Source: Ulota crispa (lineage: Eukaryota; Streptophyta; Bryopsida; Orthotrichales; Orthotrichaceae). Taken from it: 64,000 nucleotides of DNA. The translations under genes were made by a program, and so were the position numbers. Below are positions 22,946 through 35,636 of the stretch, piece after piece. Positions within the stretch are counted from its first letter, which is position 1, and every line of letters begins with the position of its first letter. The stretch is from NCBI GenBank assembly GCA_963920765.1, contig OY987250.1, positions 2,480,001 through 2,544,000 on the forward strand, given 5' to 3'. The notes below the pieces were generated by a model. That model was not told where the DNA came from. It worked only from the letters and a program-made list of their open reading frames with translations, and did no database searches.

Positions 22946-24706
22946 CCCCTAAAGTTCTTTGACTATGTTTCACCAAAAAAAACATCCAAAATGAGTTGTT
23001 TTGGTAACAAAGGCAAAAACTAAACATGAAAAATAAAATTTTGATGCGTCTTACAATAGGATTTTGTAGTTGTAATTGATTGCAGTCCTTGGACAATAAT
23101 TTTGCCTACATGCCAAATTTTGTGAAGCAAATATATCTATTTTTTAACTAGTTTTTGGCAAAGTAAGTATACCATTGTGCTTAAAGGTACAAATATAATT
23201 GTAATGTATGAGTCAAAGAGAAAAAATTATTTCCCATAATGAATGGTCTTTTTTACAATGGCATGGACACCCCAATATTGAAATATATGCCAAAAAAATT
23301 TGAAGCTATTTTGGAGATGCTTGTTAGAAGAAAAGATGTGCGTATGGATGTTACCCACATATCCATATAGTCAAATCACAAAAAGTCATCACTAATGTTT
23401 TTCAATCAATTATTGTGCAAAACTATGATTAGTATACAAAATAATTCATCAAAATTTGGGTTTTAGTTTTTTGGAATTGACTTTTGGTATGCTTGATTGG
23501 AATTGCTAGTAAGAATTACATATCAATGATGCAAAATAATAAAATGTCTATTTAATTCTTTAATATGCTAAGTACTATGAATGGTAAAAGGGGGTGGCAA
23601 CAATTTTTTATGGGGATTTTACCTCATTATACTATAGTAAAAAATAAAAGATACTTGCTACACGGATTGTGAGATCATAGGGTTTTAAGTGAGAGACATT
23701 TTTTTTGGAGGCACTCAATCCCTAGGTAGCTCTAATTCAAGTAGGCTTTTGCATCAATATATATCACATTTTTTTTGTATTTATTTTGATTAATTTTTGT
23801 AATAGAGCTAGTCATATGCTCAAAAAAAGTTCATAACATTTTGAATTGGGGAACACATACAAAAAAGTATTAGAATAGGAAACCAACTTGAAGAGAATTC
23901 TCATACAAAGTTATTTTTTCAACAATTTTTGATTTCCACATACAAGAAATATTTCAAAATGTGACTAATAGAGCTTTAGATTTTAGGTAGGTATAGAGGA
24001 AGAAAGAACAAAAGAAGGAAATTGGTCCAAAATTGTGGCTTTGACAAGCTTGATCAACATAGGACCACTTCCAACAAAGGTGAAGTAAAGGACAATAAGC
24101 ACAAAAAATTGCCTTCATGAAATGAGGTTGGGCCAAGGTTTGACAAAGAAATAGCTTTGTCCTAACCTTTGGGTAAGATCGTGAAATTTCAAGTGCAATA
24201 TACATTGGGTTACAAGGTGCTTACCAATTGCCTATTTCAACTATTGAGTTTTTTTGGTAAAACATGGAGTATAACTAGAAAATTGTTGTTGAAAGTTTTA
24301 TCATTGCATCCTTATGCAATACCAAGCAAAGCATACCAAATTTTAGTTCCTAAAAACCAAAAATGGAGTTTCGGATACTAGCTTGGTATTGCATAAGGAT
24401 GCAGTGATAAAAAATTTACAATAATTTTCCAATTATACTCCATGTTTCACCAAAAAAATTGAATGGCTAAAATAGGCAATTGGTAAGCACCATGTACCCC
24501 ACTGTAAATAAATGTGCCTATGTTATCCTATGAGCAAACAAAAGCACACATTCCATCACAACTCATTTTTAAAAATTGGAGTTGTTTGAAAAGTGTTGCA
24601 CTGGAAAGGTACTCCTTGGACACACATCAGCTGTTTTTTTTATAAGTACTAGCTTGCCCAATATTTCTATGTTGCAAAAAATGCTATTTGGTCTTTTAGG
24701 GATTAA
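22942..24706. mobile_element. TTAA-class element B1 with internal foldback
   Basis: TTAACCCCTAAAGTTC at the left and GGTCTTTTAGGGATTAA at the right, 1,765 bp. It contains a foldback with arms 24212-24327 and 24381-24500 (CATCCTTATGCAATACC against GGTATTGCATAAGGATG). No transposase frame could be recognised. Confidence 0.75.
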
Positions 24707-24989
24707 AGTATCAATTGGCTCAACAAGACTTTGTGAGTGTCATTCAAAGCATGGATGTTATTCTTGAGGTGTCATCCTACTTTGTTTTTTTACAAGTATT
24801 GATTCTCTACCAATATGTTTTTGTTGGCTTATGTTATGGATTTACTTCAACTTATGTTATGAACTTCTTGTCCCCAATAGGCATTATAAATAGCAAGTTA
24901 GAGCTAGAAACAACATGAATTGTGCATTACAACAACCTTGGAAACACCAAGTTCTTGCCCTTTGATTTTGAAAAACATTTTTTCAAGAT
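24707..24989. other. Short intergenic stretch; nothing recognised
   Basis: Contains an open frame of about 67 codons without any recognisable feature. No repeat family identified. Confidence 0.35.
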
Positions 24990-25720
24990 GCCTATCAACA
25001 AAAAGTGTCACCTACTTCTTGCCCACTTGCAATAATTAGGTGACAAACAAGTAGCACTTGCTTATGAAAACAACAAGTGATAATTAGATGACCTCTACTT
25101 TCAAATGTTGGAAGAAAGGGAGAAGGGCACAAATAGACTATACCTACTCAAGAAAAGTCAAGGTGGCAGAAAGATAACTCTCACGTGCTTAAAAAAACAT
25201 TGATGACAAATATGCAATCCTTGCTTGCATAAAGTAGGTGACAAGTGGGCAAAGTTTGCTTTTGATAATCACCCCACAAAAAAGGAGAAGGTTAGGACAA
25301 TTAGATGATGCCTACTTATGAAAAGCAAGTGACCAACAAACGACGCTTATTGTGACAATAACAAGTGACAAAAATGTGACCTTTGCTTTAAAAAAGCAAG
25401 AGAAAAGGTGACAAATAGACAACACCTACTTACGAAAAGCTAGGTGGCAGATAGATAACACTCACTTGTCAAAACAATATGGATGACAATTAGACAATCT
25501 CTTGCTTACATGAAGTAGGTGACAAGTTACCAACCTTTGCTTTTGATAAGTACCCACACAAAAGAAAAAGACGAGGACAATTATGTGATGCCTACTTATA
25601 AAAAGCCTCGTGACAAATAGATGACACTTACTTATCAAAAAAACATACATAAATGACAATTACACAATATCTTGCTTACATAAAGTGGGTGACAAATGGC
25701 CAACCTTTGCTTTAGATAGT
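24990..25720. repeat. Degenerate tandem repeat, unit about 170 bp
   Basis: CTTGCTTACATGAAGTAGGT with GTGACAAGT and CCTTTGCTTTTGATA recurs at about 25220, 25501 and 25671. Between these lie CCTACTTATGAAAAGC and AAGTGACAAATAGA blocks in many variants. It behaves as an old, indel-rich tandem array. Confidence 0.7.
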
Positions 25721-26595
25721 TGCCCCCACACAACAAAAAAAAACCCAATAATCTTTATGCCAAGATGCTCCGTACTCTTGTCAATACCTCTTTACTGCCA
25801 TTACATCATGTTGGCCATAGCCACTTTTTGAAGATGGCAAAGATTGAAATTGTTCAGGAGATTCCAGGGGAGCTCTCAGAAAATGCTCAGAAAAAACATA
25901 AAGGACAATGAGGGAGATGTGGAGCAATGCTTTATGCAGGGCAGAGTCCCCAGACTATGGAGTAGTCAACCAGTGAAGGATTTAAGGGGCCCCCATGGCC
26001 CCTAGGGCCCCTTTCATAATGGTCCTCCCAGTACCTCCCTAGTCCCCTTGCATGTACAGGTGTACCCCGGGTTGACTCACCTTTCCACCAATCACATGTA
26101 ATCAAGTGTAATACCCCCACCTCCCCCTTTGTGGCCAAAACCTTGACAACCAAATGCACTGTGCGGGGAGTTTTTTTAGCTTCTTCGGCAAAAAGTCTAC
26201 ATTTCTCATTTTCATCCGGTTTTTTTTAGTATTTGCAATCGTTATTCCTTGTATGCTTACACTATAATTAGAAAATGTTCAAAAATTTAGTCGGTTTTCA
26301 GCCGGTTGATTTATTTTTCAATTGGTTTTTTACACATTTCATTCAATTGACTTTCTATTGTTTTTTGGCTCTCCTCGTACATTGACCAAATGTCAGCTAC
26401 GTCCCTATAGGTGTCCATGTTGGACCCCCCCTTGAAATCCCTCCTTCCTTTATCTTTAAGATTTCTGCCTTTTCTATCCCACCTGTTGTGGCCATCCATA
26501 TAAAATTTGAGTTTTTTTGGCTTTGGACAGCAAGGGAGGATTCCTTGGGGAGGGAGCTTTGCATCGAGAGAAGCTACCATGAAGGTTGGGCCACA
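25721..26595. other. Intergenic DNA; no convincing gene
   Basis: 26000-26070 is C-rich (CCCCCATGGCCCCTAGGGCC). Two overlapping minus-strand frames, 26311-26580 (89 codons, polar, with Lys/Arg/Asp) and 26474-26728, could be a decayed coding fragment, but I recognise no domain. Confidence 0.35.
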
Positions 26596-27236
26596 TTAAC
26601 TCCCAAATGCCTGAGGCATCAAATTTTGGTGTCAACAATACTTTGAAGTTCATCAAATCTAACTCTAAGTAGCTATTTTTTGTAGTTTGCATTTTTACAA
26701 TGTTCTTCTTGAAGTCTAATTTTAGCATTTAAAATCTGATTTTGAAAATGATTGAATATAATTTTTCTATTCATGATTTTGTGCAAGGGTCTTGACTTTT
26801 TGTAGTGTTGAGTTCTCTTGGAAATGAGCCTCAAATTCACTAGATCTTGGAGAAAAAATTACTCTAGAAATTCATTTAAAAAAAAATTAGAAGAGATTTT
26901 GTAAAGCCGTAAAGTGACTAGAGTTACATTTGTTGTCTTCTTTATCCTTATATTTTTTTGGTGACAAATTTTTTAGATCCAACATATGAAAAGAGGATTG
27001 AAAAAATACAAGTCATATCTGCAATTTTAACACCCTCATGATTAAACATTGTAATCTTTCAATCCATAAGTGACATTGTTCATTTTTCTTTTCCTATGTA
27101 ATCTCTAACATATCTAGTTTGAATTTGTAGAGTTACAATTTAAAAAAAATTGAGACAACTTATTAAAATGTTGACTTTTTGTTAAAGCTAGAGAAAATTC
27201 CTAGAAGCTCAAAAAAGCCTTGCAATTAGGGGTTAA
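26596..27236. mobile_element. Possible TTAA-class element N
   Basis: TTAACTCCCAAATGCCTGAGG at the left resembles the end of I1, and CTTGCAATTAGGGGTTAA closes it at the right (641 bp). The two ends match each other only over the outermost dozen bases, so pairing them is tentative. Confidence 0.5.
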
Positions 27237-27242
27237 TATAAA

Positions 27243-27551
27243 GGGAAAATTTTATGAATATCTTTGAAGCTTGCAGTATTTGTATAGATATTCTTGGTTT
27301 TTCAGAAATTACACAAATATCCTTGGATCATGTTTTTTAGGCTTCTATTTTATTGTGCACGCTACTTTCTTAGTGACCAATATCAAAGCAAGGAGTGCAA
27401 TAGAACAAAAAAGAAGCAACTTGCGCACAAAAGGAAAAAGAAGTGACATGCACAATAGAGCAAATGCCTGAGGGTATGTGTGTAATCTCTATAATAATAG
27501 GGGTGTCTATACAAATATGACAAAATTCAAGGGTATTCATAAAATTTTCCC
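27243..27551. mobile_element. MULE-type MITE with perfect 9-bp target duplication
   Basis: Ends GGGAAAATTTTATGAATA and its mirror TATTCATAAAATTTTCCC enclose 309 bp. TAATATAAA stands on both sides (27234-27242 and 27552-27560). A 9-bp duplication with a GGGAAAA start is typical of Mutator-like elements. The body is itself partly palindromic. Confidence 0.9.
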
Positions 27552-27560
27552 TAATATAAA

Positions 27561-29405
27561 GTAGTGTTCTAAAAGGATGTTTGGCAAAAACAAAAGTGAC
27601 AGTTATTTCTTTTGTGTAAAAGTAAATTTTCCTTGATTTGTTTACATCCAGGCCGGTTTATGTTCTATTTAAAATTGTTGATTTTGGATTTTCAGAAATT
27701 GTTATCTCAAAATTCTTGCTCTTCAATGGTATCAAAGGTTATTATTAGTAAATCAATGCATGAAACGTTGAGCAAAATAGTTGTTCTCCCATACTCCAAA
27801 AATTTGTTTTGTATCTTCATTTATTCCACACTAGTTGCTTTTGCATGTGTGACCTTAGGATGAAGAAGTTTGAGTAAGCAACTTATGCTAAAAACAAGCC
27901 AATGTTACGTGGACAAAGCCTCTCCTAGCGTTTTTTCTCTCACAATAAAATAATGGATTTGTTGGGATGCAAGGGTACGTTTTGTTAAGATTAAGAAACA
28001 TAAAGATTTTGAGATGTTTCTGGTAAGGACAGTTTTCTTTCTTGAGGACCCATGGTATTCTCAAGCCTCGAAAATGGTGCTTGTCGTGCCCCGTCTGCAT
28101 TGGCCCATGGACTGACTGGTCCATCCATCCTTGGCACTACTCAAAATGCATTTTTCAAACTTTCATTTGCAGTCACCATAAGCATCAAAGGAATGAATGT
28201 GAACAAAGAAAGCATGAATATAAACTAAAAGCACATGAAAATTTCAAAACCCCACCACCTAAAGACTTCACATGATTATTCCCATTTTTTGGAGGTCATG
28301 TGGAACTTCTTCATTAATCGTTTGGAATGGGGGAATGTATTACGTAAAAAAATGCAATTCCTCAAATCCCACATGTTTCTTAACACATTGTGAGTGCTTT
28401 GGTGTAAATAGTGTTGATTTTTGACAAGCATCTCAACCAGTTTTCTTACTCTCTTTTTTTAACATGGAAATGCCCTATGATGTGCACTTCTAAAATATAG
28501 TGGATTTTTGGAGCAAAAATGCATCAAAATATCTTGAAATATATGGAAAGTTTTACAAAATGTTGCTAAAAAAGAATGGATTGTTCAATACTTCATGTGC
28601 GGAGTCATGAGTTCATGACAACATTTCAATTAATGTTATTAATAGGAGCATATGAACAAGAGACATGTATTATTGCATCTAAAATCTCCAATTGCAATCT
28701 ACATTAAATAAGGCACGTTATAGCACACACTAATTTAGTTGGCAATTTTTGGAAATACTTGGCTTAAAATCTTGTCACACACAATATTTCTTCTTTTCAC
28801 TAATTTGTGTATGACAATAATGTAGTATTCACCTCAAATCACCTTGTGCATCAAAATTGCAGGTTTTTAATTAATAAAGAGTTTGACTCTGAATAGAGTG
28901 TTGCTGGGTTCATATGAAAAAGGTACATATTCTAAGTTCAATAGTTTCCAAATTTTATCAAATAATGTTTCTCAAATAGCTTGTCAAAATGTGTAACTCA
29001 CTCCTAAACACCTCTTTGTATCATAATTTTGAATTTTGGCTAACAATGAATTATATTTTGAATGATGTATTGTTGCATTTGAATAGAAAAAATAGCAATT
29101 CTACACTCAAAAGATACTCAAAACCTACCATGAACTGTATGTGGCATTGCTTGGTAGATTTTGAAATTCAAATCACAATTTTTGAACGATGAACTAGACA
29201 AATTTGGGAGCAAAGTTTCATGTGTATTTCAAATGTGAGTAGATCCGTATTTTGCCTTGTTTTCCTAACTCTTTTTATTGAAGATGAAATTTCAATTAGG
29301 TTTCTAATTTTGTAATTTTCTCTCAATGTATACATGATAAGTATCACACGAAGGTGGCAATAAGTGAATTTTGCAAGTTTCTAAGGATTTTTGACATTTT
29401 TAGCA
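27561..29405. other. Intergenic DNA; no feature recognised
   Basis: AT-rich, with small unrelated open frames only. No gene, RNA or repeat family could be supported. Confidence 0.4.
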
Positions 29406-30327
29406 TGTACCCCTAAACGACCAGGCCCTTTTCTCTGTGAAAAACACTGAAAACTGCCACTTTTAGGGATAAAAAGTATGGTATTTTTTTTTTTTTTTTT
29501 GAAATCAAATAGTAAGATCTTGCTCTAGATAGTATGAGGTACTTGGGAAAAAAAATGAACTTATTCCAAATGAAAAAGAGTGAGATATTTACATGTGAAG
29601 TGAAGAAAAAAGTTTTTTTTGTACTGCCCAAAATTTCAGAAGCCGTTGGCCACTCCTATATAAAAAAAATTGCTCTACGCAAAGTTGAGGTTTTTTTTTC
29701 CCATGTAAAAGACCAAGTTAGGTCTCTGTGGGAGAATTTTCAAATCAATTGGAACTATACAACACATGCAAAAAAATAGTAAGTAAAAAGAAGTAGAGAA
29801 TGAGTCAAAACACTAAATTGTAAAGAATTTAATTAATAAAATGAAAATTGCAAGTCCTAACGGTTATAATGTTGTGATAAACAATTTACATCCTCCATTT
29901 TTGTTTTTTTTCCAAAATATTGAAAATTGAGTAAAATAAAGGACTTCAAAGTTTATTTGAGAGTAGAGAATCTAGAATTGCCCGCAAACAAAAACTCCTC
30001 ATAACTTTCATCTCACCTATTATAATTGAATGATTTAAAGCTCCCCACGTCTATATGAGTCTAAAGAACCAATTTCAGATTTTTATTTGAAAAAAATGAA
30101 ATTTTTGAAGAAGTTTTTAGCTGCCTGAGGAGCAACATTTTCTAGGTTTTTATGCATAAATTCTTCATCAAATGTTGGAATGAAGAAAAAAATACATTCC
30201 CACGAATATTTTTGAATTCCTCAACTTCAATAAAAGTTTTAGAAAATCACGCAAAGTAATTTAGCCATAGGTACATGCTCAAAATCCCATTTGTCCCTCG
30301 AAAAGACAATGGTCCTTTAGGGGTTAA
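29406..30327. mobile_element. TTAA-class element A3
   Basis: The left end is TGTACCCCTAAACGACCAGG (its TTAA mutated to TGTA); the right end is GGTCCTTTAGGGGTTAA. Family A landmarks are present in order. About 922 bp. Confidence 0.88.
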
Positions 30328-32488
30328 AAATTTTAATCTCACTTATAATAAACAAGTGACACTTTATGTTGTATTGAACATTATTTAATGTTTATGACAC
30401 TATAAAATCATAATACTAAATGCCATATTTGGCATAGAACATAGGTGATTCATTATCACAAATTGCTTTAAAAATCCTCTCTCACACACATCTATACAAA
30501 AGTGATACCATCACCTTCCTCTACAAGTATGTACAACCTTGCCAATTTATAAACCACTCCAAAGTTGAAGTGAGAAAATCCCATGTTTTACACAAATGCC
30601 TAACTCAAGGTGCTCTACCGCACTTAGCCTTGCTCCGACCTTGCCATCTTGCTCAACCCAACTCCATCCTTGCTATCCAATTTCACCTTGTTGTTTACTC
30701 CAAGACTGTAAGTTTGGAAAGTTTTTAGAAATTAAACAAAACTCACAAAGGAAAAGTAAATATATAACCAACTTTTCATAATCTTCTAATATTAATGTTA
30801 AGTAAATTTTTCTTTATTAATATTTTGGACGAGTGGTTTTTTCTCAAGGGATCATGTGATGGATAGATTTTCAAATTAATGATTTTTTTAGACAAGCCTA
30901 ACAAAGTGACCCTTCGTTTGAGATTGTTTTTGTCGCGTGTCAAAAATCCACCTTGAGGACTTGCATTAGAGAAGAAGACAAACCTCAATCACTCAGATGC
31001 CTCACGTTTGCAAGTGCCAATTGGTCTACAATACATCACTATATACTAATTCCGTTTTTTTGGATTCAGAAGAACGTCACTTGCACCTTGCTATCTCATA
31101 ATGAATGAAATAATTAGTTGGAGGTGTAAAGGTGATTCATCACATTGAGGTGACTCCTCGAGTTTAAGACATTTTTCATAAGGGTCATCCTCTTTTTTTG
31201 GATTTTATGTATGATTTTTTAAACATTTTTTCAAATGAAATTTCAATTTGTAGTTGGATGATTGAAGTGATGCTATTCAAAGACTTTAAAGGTTAAATAA
31301 ATAGAGATGGTGCCTCTCACTGATATCTATTCAAAGAATTCTACACTAGTGTGTACATTCTTTCTAGCACCATCCACCTAAAATTATACATTTTTTTTCT
31401 CCTCTATTATGTAGCAAATTAATTGGTTTGAGGTGCACATGAGTCTAATGTCAAATTTGGATGATTCCAAGTATTAGAGATGTATTGTATAGAGACTATT
31501 TTTTCTTTCCAGACTTCATACATGTGTTCTTTTGAAAAAAGAAAAGAAAGTGGAATAGATAAGGTGGGCAGTTTTATGAAGATCAAACAAACGGTGTTGC
31601 TCATCGCTTTATGGCATTTCATACGGATGTTGTATATAAAATTGGAACTGCAATCTTGGATGTTGCTTAGTAAGAAGTTTTCTAATTTTTCCTTTTGCGA
31701 TGAAAGAGCTTTATACTTGATAGCATTGAAAAAAAATTGGGAGTAAAATACTAGTTTTAGTATAAATTACTTGCTAGTGCATTGATGATTTCTTAATCAA
31801 CTTTCATTTCCAAATATTCAAGATTTTTGAATGACCTTTGCTTATACTCCTTTTGCCAAAATGTTTGCCTGCTATGTTGTAAAGTGTTGCAATAACAAGG
31901 GCCAAGTTTTAAATAGTTGTGATCTTTGCATATGGAATTCAACTAATATATTCTAGAGTGTTGAAATTGATTAAAGGAAAACACAACCCCTATATAATTA
32001 ATACTCAAAAATGTTCGCTTTTTTTATATTGTAAATGATAAATCCTTTGGAATCTGCTCAAGTTCACCATTAAGCGGTGAGGCAATCCTTCAAAAAATCC
32101 CAACTTTTTTCAATATGTTACCAAAATATAAAAACAAGATACCAATGGAATGCGCAAGATTAGTGAATATAGCAATGGATGGTATACATATGAGGGCCTC
32201 CTAATTTTTACTAAAAAATACTTGAAACAGACTTGTTTGTACATCAATAAAGAAATTATTGTTGGGGTTGAAAAATAATGAGTTACTTAAAGACCAAATT
32301 CTATACTTGAAAATATGATTTTGAATCTTTTTAATTAATTGTTAAAAATAATATGAATATTTAAAAATAATTGGTTCACTTTAGATACCAAGTAGCTTTA
32401 TCACTACTCAAACCTTAACAACTTTGAAAATGACACTTCCTACAATTTCAAAATAAATGATCATTTTGATGAGTAGCTATCTTAAATC
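30328..32488. other. Intergenic DNA; no feature recognised
   Basis: AT-rich, with short frames on both strands (for example 31419-31622 and 31480-31746, overlapping in opposite sense). None shows a recognisable domain. Confidence 0.4.
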
Positions 32489-32545
32489 ATATATGTATAT
32501 GTTTATGTATGTGTATATGTATGTGTATATGTATATGTATATGTA
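32489..32545. repeat. (TATGTA)n microsatellite
   Basis: Variants of TATATGTATATG. The minus-strand frame reading HIHIHIHI across it is a by-product. A second tract of the same kind lies at 33025-33073. Confidence 0.9.
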
Positions 32546-32581
32546 CTACTAAGTGGGAGGTTTTCCCTAAATGTGCCCTTT

Positions 32582-32760
32582 TCCAGAACCTTCTAGAACT
32601 TTTTGTTGTAAGTTGAAGCAACAAAGGACGCTCAAGATATAAAACACCAATTGCCCTCCAACCATGTTCATTTCCAAAATTTTGTAGAACTTTGTGGTGG
32701 AAGTTGAAACAAAAAAGGATGCTCCAAATATAGAACATCAAACGCCCTTCAACCATGTGC
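32582..32760. repeat. Tandem duplication, unit about 91 bp
   Basis: TAGAACTTT...GTTGAAGC...AAAGGACGCTC...AACACCAATTGCCCTCCAACCATGT occurs twice (anchors at 32594 and 32685) with about 15 percent difference. Confidence 0.75.
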
Positions 32761-33024
32761 TAGATATTAATAAAACACCAAGTGCCTCCTAGCAAATATG
32801 AAAGAGTAGCATTGTGATGAAAGAAATTGGTATTGTTGGTCTCAAAGAAGGACAAAAATGATGGTGCATGTGGATTGGATTCTATACCAATTGTGAGATA
32901 TGGATTTTTTGTATAGTACATCAAGATTAGGTTGTAGACCAATTGATTTGTGAGACATCAATTTTTTGTAAAGTTGAGTGCTGCACACATGTCCTACTCA
33001 CGCAAAGCGTGTGCCTCTATAATA

Positions 33025-33073
33025 GTATGTATATGTATATGCATATATATGCATATGTATATGTATGTTTATG
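33025..33073. repeat. (TATATG)n microsatellite
   Basis: GTATGTATATGTATATGCAT and variants. Same motif as the tract 500 bp upstream. Confidence 0.88.
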
Positions 33074-33123
33074 TTTAATTAATGTAAATTTTATTGATGT
33101 TCAAGCCTCAATTTATTTTTAAG

Positions 33124-33885
33124 TTAACCCCTCACCGCCCAAGGTGCCCAAAAGTGTCCATAGCAAATTTGTCATAGTTTAACCACACATCCAAGAGTGA
33201 GGTAATTCCTGTGCAATGGCAGCAATTCGGTGCAAGATCCTATCTATTACAAGACTTGGCCATTTGCTAGGGTTTTAGGCATACAATTTTTGAGTTTTAG
33301 CAAGTTGATTAGAAGTATGGTCCAAATTGGACATGGCGGTTTGTAAGAAGTGACCGGTGTTTGCTAGTCTGGGACCATTGGCCTCAGATGTTGCCGCACA
33401 GGGACAACACTGGAGTACTCCACAGAGAGCTCCACACCACCATGGCAACCGCAACAGCTAGTCAAGGAAGCGTGCTAAACCGGTCACTACAGAGGAGGTC
33501 TTCCATTTCCTCGCTTAGTGCAAGTTGTCTCATAGCCACATTCATGCAAGTTTTGCTCTGAAATTTTGGGGAGTTGTGCACAAGATGTGACCCTTGAAAC
33601 CCACCAATTTTGGAATCTTTTGGAAAAGTATTGTGATTAGTAGAGGTGACGAAGCACTTTGAACTTACAGAAAAGATGTTGCTTTTTTCTTCCAAAGCCC
33701 CAATCAAACTCTCATGGGTTGATTTTAGATCAAGAAGATGCTTAGTGCCCCCCAACATTTCTACTTTCCATTGTTGCGGTTACTTTCACATGATTTCACT
33801 TCTTAAACTTGCAATTGTGTCTTTGTCTGACTCTCTTCAAAAGGACCTACGGCAGTCCGTCTGACCGTGGGCGGCGAGGGGTTAA
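33124..33885. mobile_element. TTAA-class element K
   Basis: Left TTAACCCCTCACCGCCCAAG and right GTGGGCGGCGAGGGGTTAA form a longer, G/C-rich version of the shared end. 762 bp including TTAAs. The interior (33340-33560) is G/C-richer than other family members and has opposing open frames, but no recognisable protein. Confidence 0.85.
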
Positions 33886-35212
33886 ATTGCTAAAAATTTG
33901 TAAAGTTTATCTAAACTCGATTACATATGAATGATTTTTTGATAATTTGTACCTAATTTTTTGATTTGATAATTTTGAGAACCATGTGTTGAAGGATACT
34001 TTACTCATGATATGTTCACACTTGATGCTAAGAGAGATAATAGCAAAAGAAATTTTGATACATTGGGACATATCTTTAGACTACATTCATAATGCTAATA
34101 TCCCTCCTAACATCAAGTGTGAACATACCATGAGTTCCATAAGCTTATAAACAAGCTAAAATGTAGTTGTCAAATTGGACCAACTGTCTCTTTGCATGCC
34201 CGTCTGTTGCATGCGCCCAATTGAGCTCTTGCATGACTGTTGTAGTCCAGTAGTAATAGTGATTTCAAAAATCAACAAGAAGGAAGATGTAGACTTGCCT
34301 CATACATATTGGTTCCATTTATGACTACCAACTTGGAATTAATGGGCAGACTCATGTATAGGGCGCAAACACATGCAATTGAGGCACAGAGAAAGCCAAC
34401 TACGGTTATGTAAATATATTCTATTCTTTTCTTGTTTCTTATTTTTTATCAAGGCACAAACACTTGCACTTAGGATGCAAACACAAACAATCGAGGTACA
34501 AATGCAAGCATTTTTCATTTTTTAAAAGTTGGGGCGTAAATGCAACCTTGTATATGCACCCTGACATTTGTGTCCTATTTGCAGCATGGATAGACATGTC
34601 ATTAAATTAAAAGCCATGTCAATAGATTAAGAGGCATGTCACGCAATGAAGGTAAAACACGGAATTTGATTTGATTTTTTCTAAATCAAAAACCATAAAA
34701 TGCAACACTGGACCAACTGCGTGATTATGCAATCTTAATTGCCCACATTGTGCTCTTGTTTTTTGGCCAAAAATTGCCCAAGGTAACAACCATAAATTAC
34801 TATGTTTTTCCATAGTATTTTACACAACAACAGTTATTTCCATTGTAGATATAAACACAACCACAAAACTATAAGTATAAGGGGACATACATGGAGCTTT
34901 AAATTATTTTTCTATCAAAATATAAAAATATAAAAAGAGTGAGATTAAAATTAAGATTGAATTTTTGAAAATATAATAAAAATTTATGCTATATTATGTA
35001 GACATTTATGAATGATCACTAGCAAAATTTTGAACCCTCCAAGAGGCCCTTAAGAAGTCTCAAAAAGGATCCCAAGACATATATTTATTACAAAAAACAA
35101 ATCACTAATCCCTTATTTCTGCCCACCTTTTGAATTCAATGCAAGCATATAAATTATATTATTGTGCCATCTCAATAGGATAAAGATATGGGTACAATAG
35201 AACCATAGATTG
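33886..35212. other. Intergenic DNA apart from the hairpin at 34003
   Basis: No gene seen. 34320-34560 contains several variants of ACAAACACTTGCAC/CACAAACACATGCAATTGAGG, a loose repeat. Otherwise featureless AT-rich DNA. Confidence 0.4.
34003..34135 (-). ncRNA. miRNA-like hairpin candidate
   Basis: Arms 34003-34045 and 34093-34135 (43 bases each) are complementary at 38 positions around a 47-base loop. Four of the five differences are transitions that become G:U pairs if the minus strand is transcribed, giving 42 of 43 paired. Size and shape fit a plant MIRNA precursor. It could equally be a tiny MITE; I do not recognise the mature sequence. Confidence 0.4.
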
Positions 35213-35214
35213 TA

Positions 35215-35634
35215 CTCCCTTTGTCCCAATATATAGCTCCAAATTAGGCATAGTTCTTGTCCCACTAAAAAGCTCCATTTTTGCTAATTTCAATTGCTGA
35301 GAAAGCGTTTGTCATGTCCAATGATCTCATGGGGGCAAGTCAAGCAATTAGAGAGCATTCCTCTCCTAACAAGCTTGGCCTTGCCCATATGAGGTACCAT
35401 TGTTGCTACTAATCTTTAAATCATCAACAATGAGGAGCTAGCAACATGTACAAATATGGTACTTTTGACATGGAATTTGGGTGCCCAAATGGCAACATCA
35501 AAGTTGGAGATTTTGCACACATTTGGTGGATATTATATTGATTCTAGAATACATTTGTCACTAGCATAATGACTAAAAATACAATTAATCCCTCATAGAG
35601 AAGTTTTTGGAGCTTTATATTGGGAGAGAGGGAG
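35215..35634. mobile_element. Stowaway-like MITE
   Basis: Left end CTCCCTTTGTCCCAATATAT and right end ATATTGGGAGAGAGGGAG are flanked by TA (35213-35214 and 35635-35636). Both the ends (CTCCCTCYGTCCCA-like) and the TA duplication match Stowaway, the Tc1/mariner-related plant MITE. 420 bp, no coding frame. Confidence 0.85.
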
Positions 35635-35636
35635 TA

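Noticed and set aside
22942..24706. Search for a piggyBac/Kolobok transposase in the longest TTAA elements (B1 and J1)
   Set aside because: Only frames under about 95 codons; the extra length is foldback and inserted repeat, not coding.
24990..25720. CRISPR-like spacing of repeats
   Set aside because: The repeats are degenerate, about 170 bp long and have no spacers; this is an old eukaryotic tandem array.
26311..26728. Two overlapping polar minus-strand frames
   Set aside because: Could be a decayed coding fragment, but no domain, start context or intron structure supports a gene.
32487..32756. Minus-strand frame ending in HIHIHIHI
   Set aside because: Runs through a TATATG microsatellite and a 91-bp tandem duplication.
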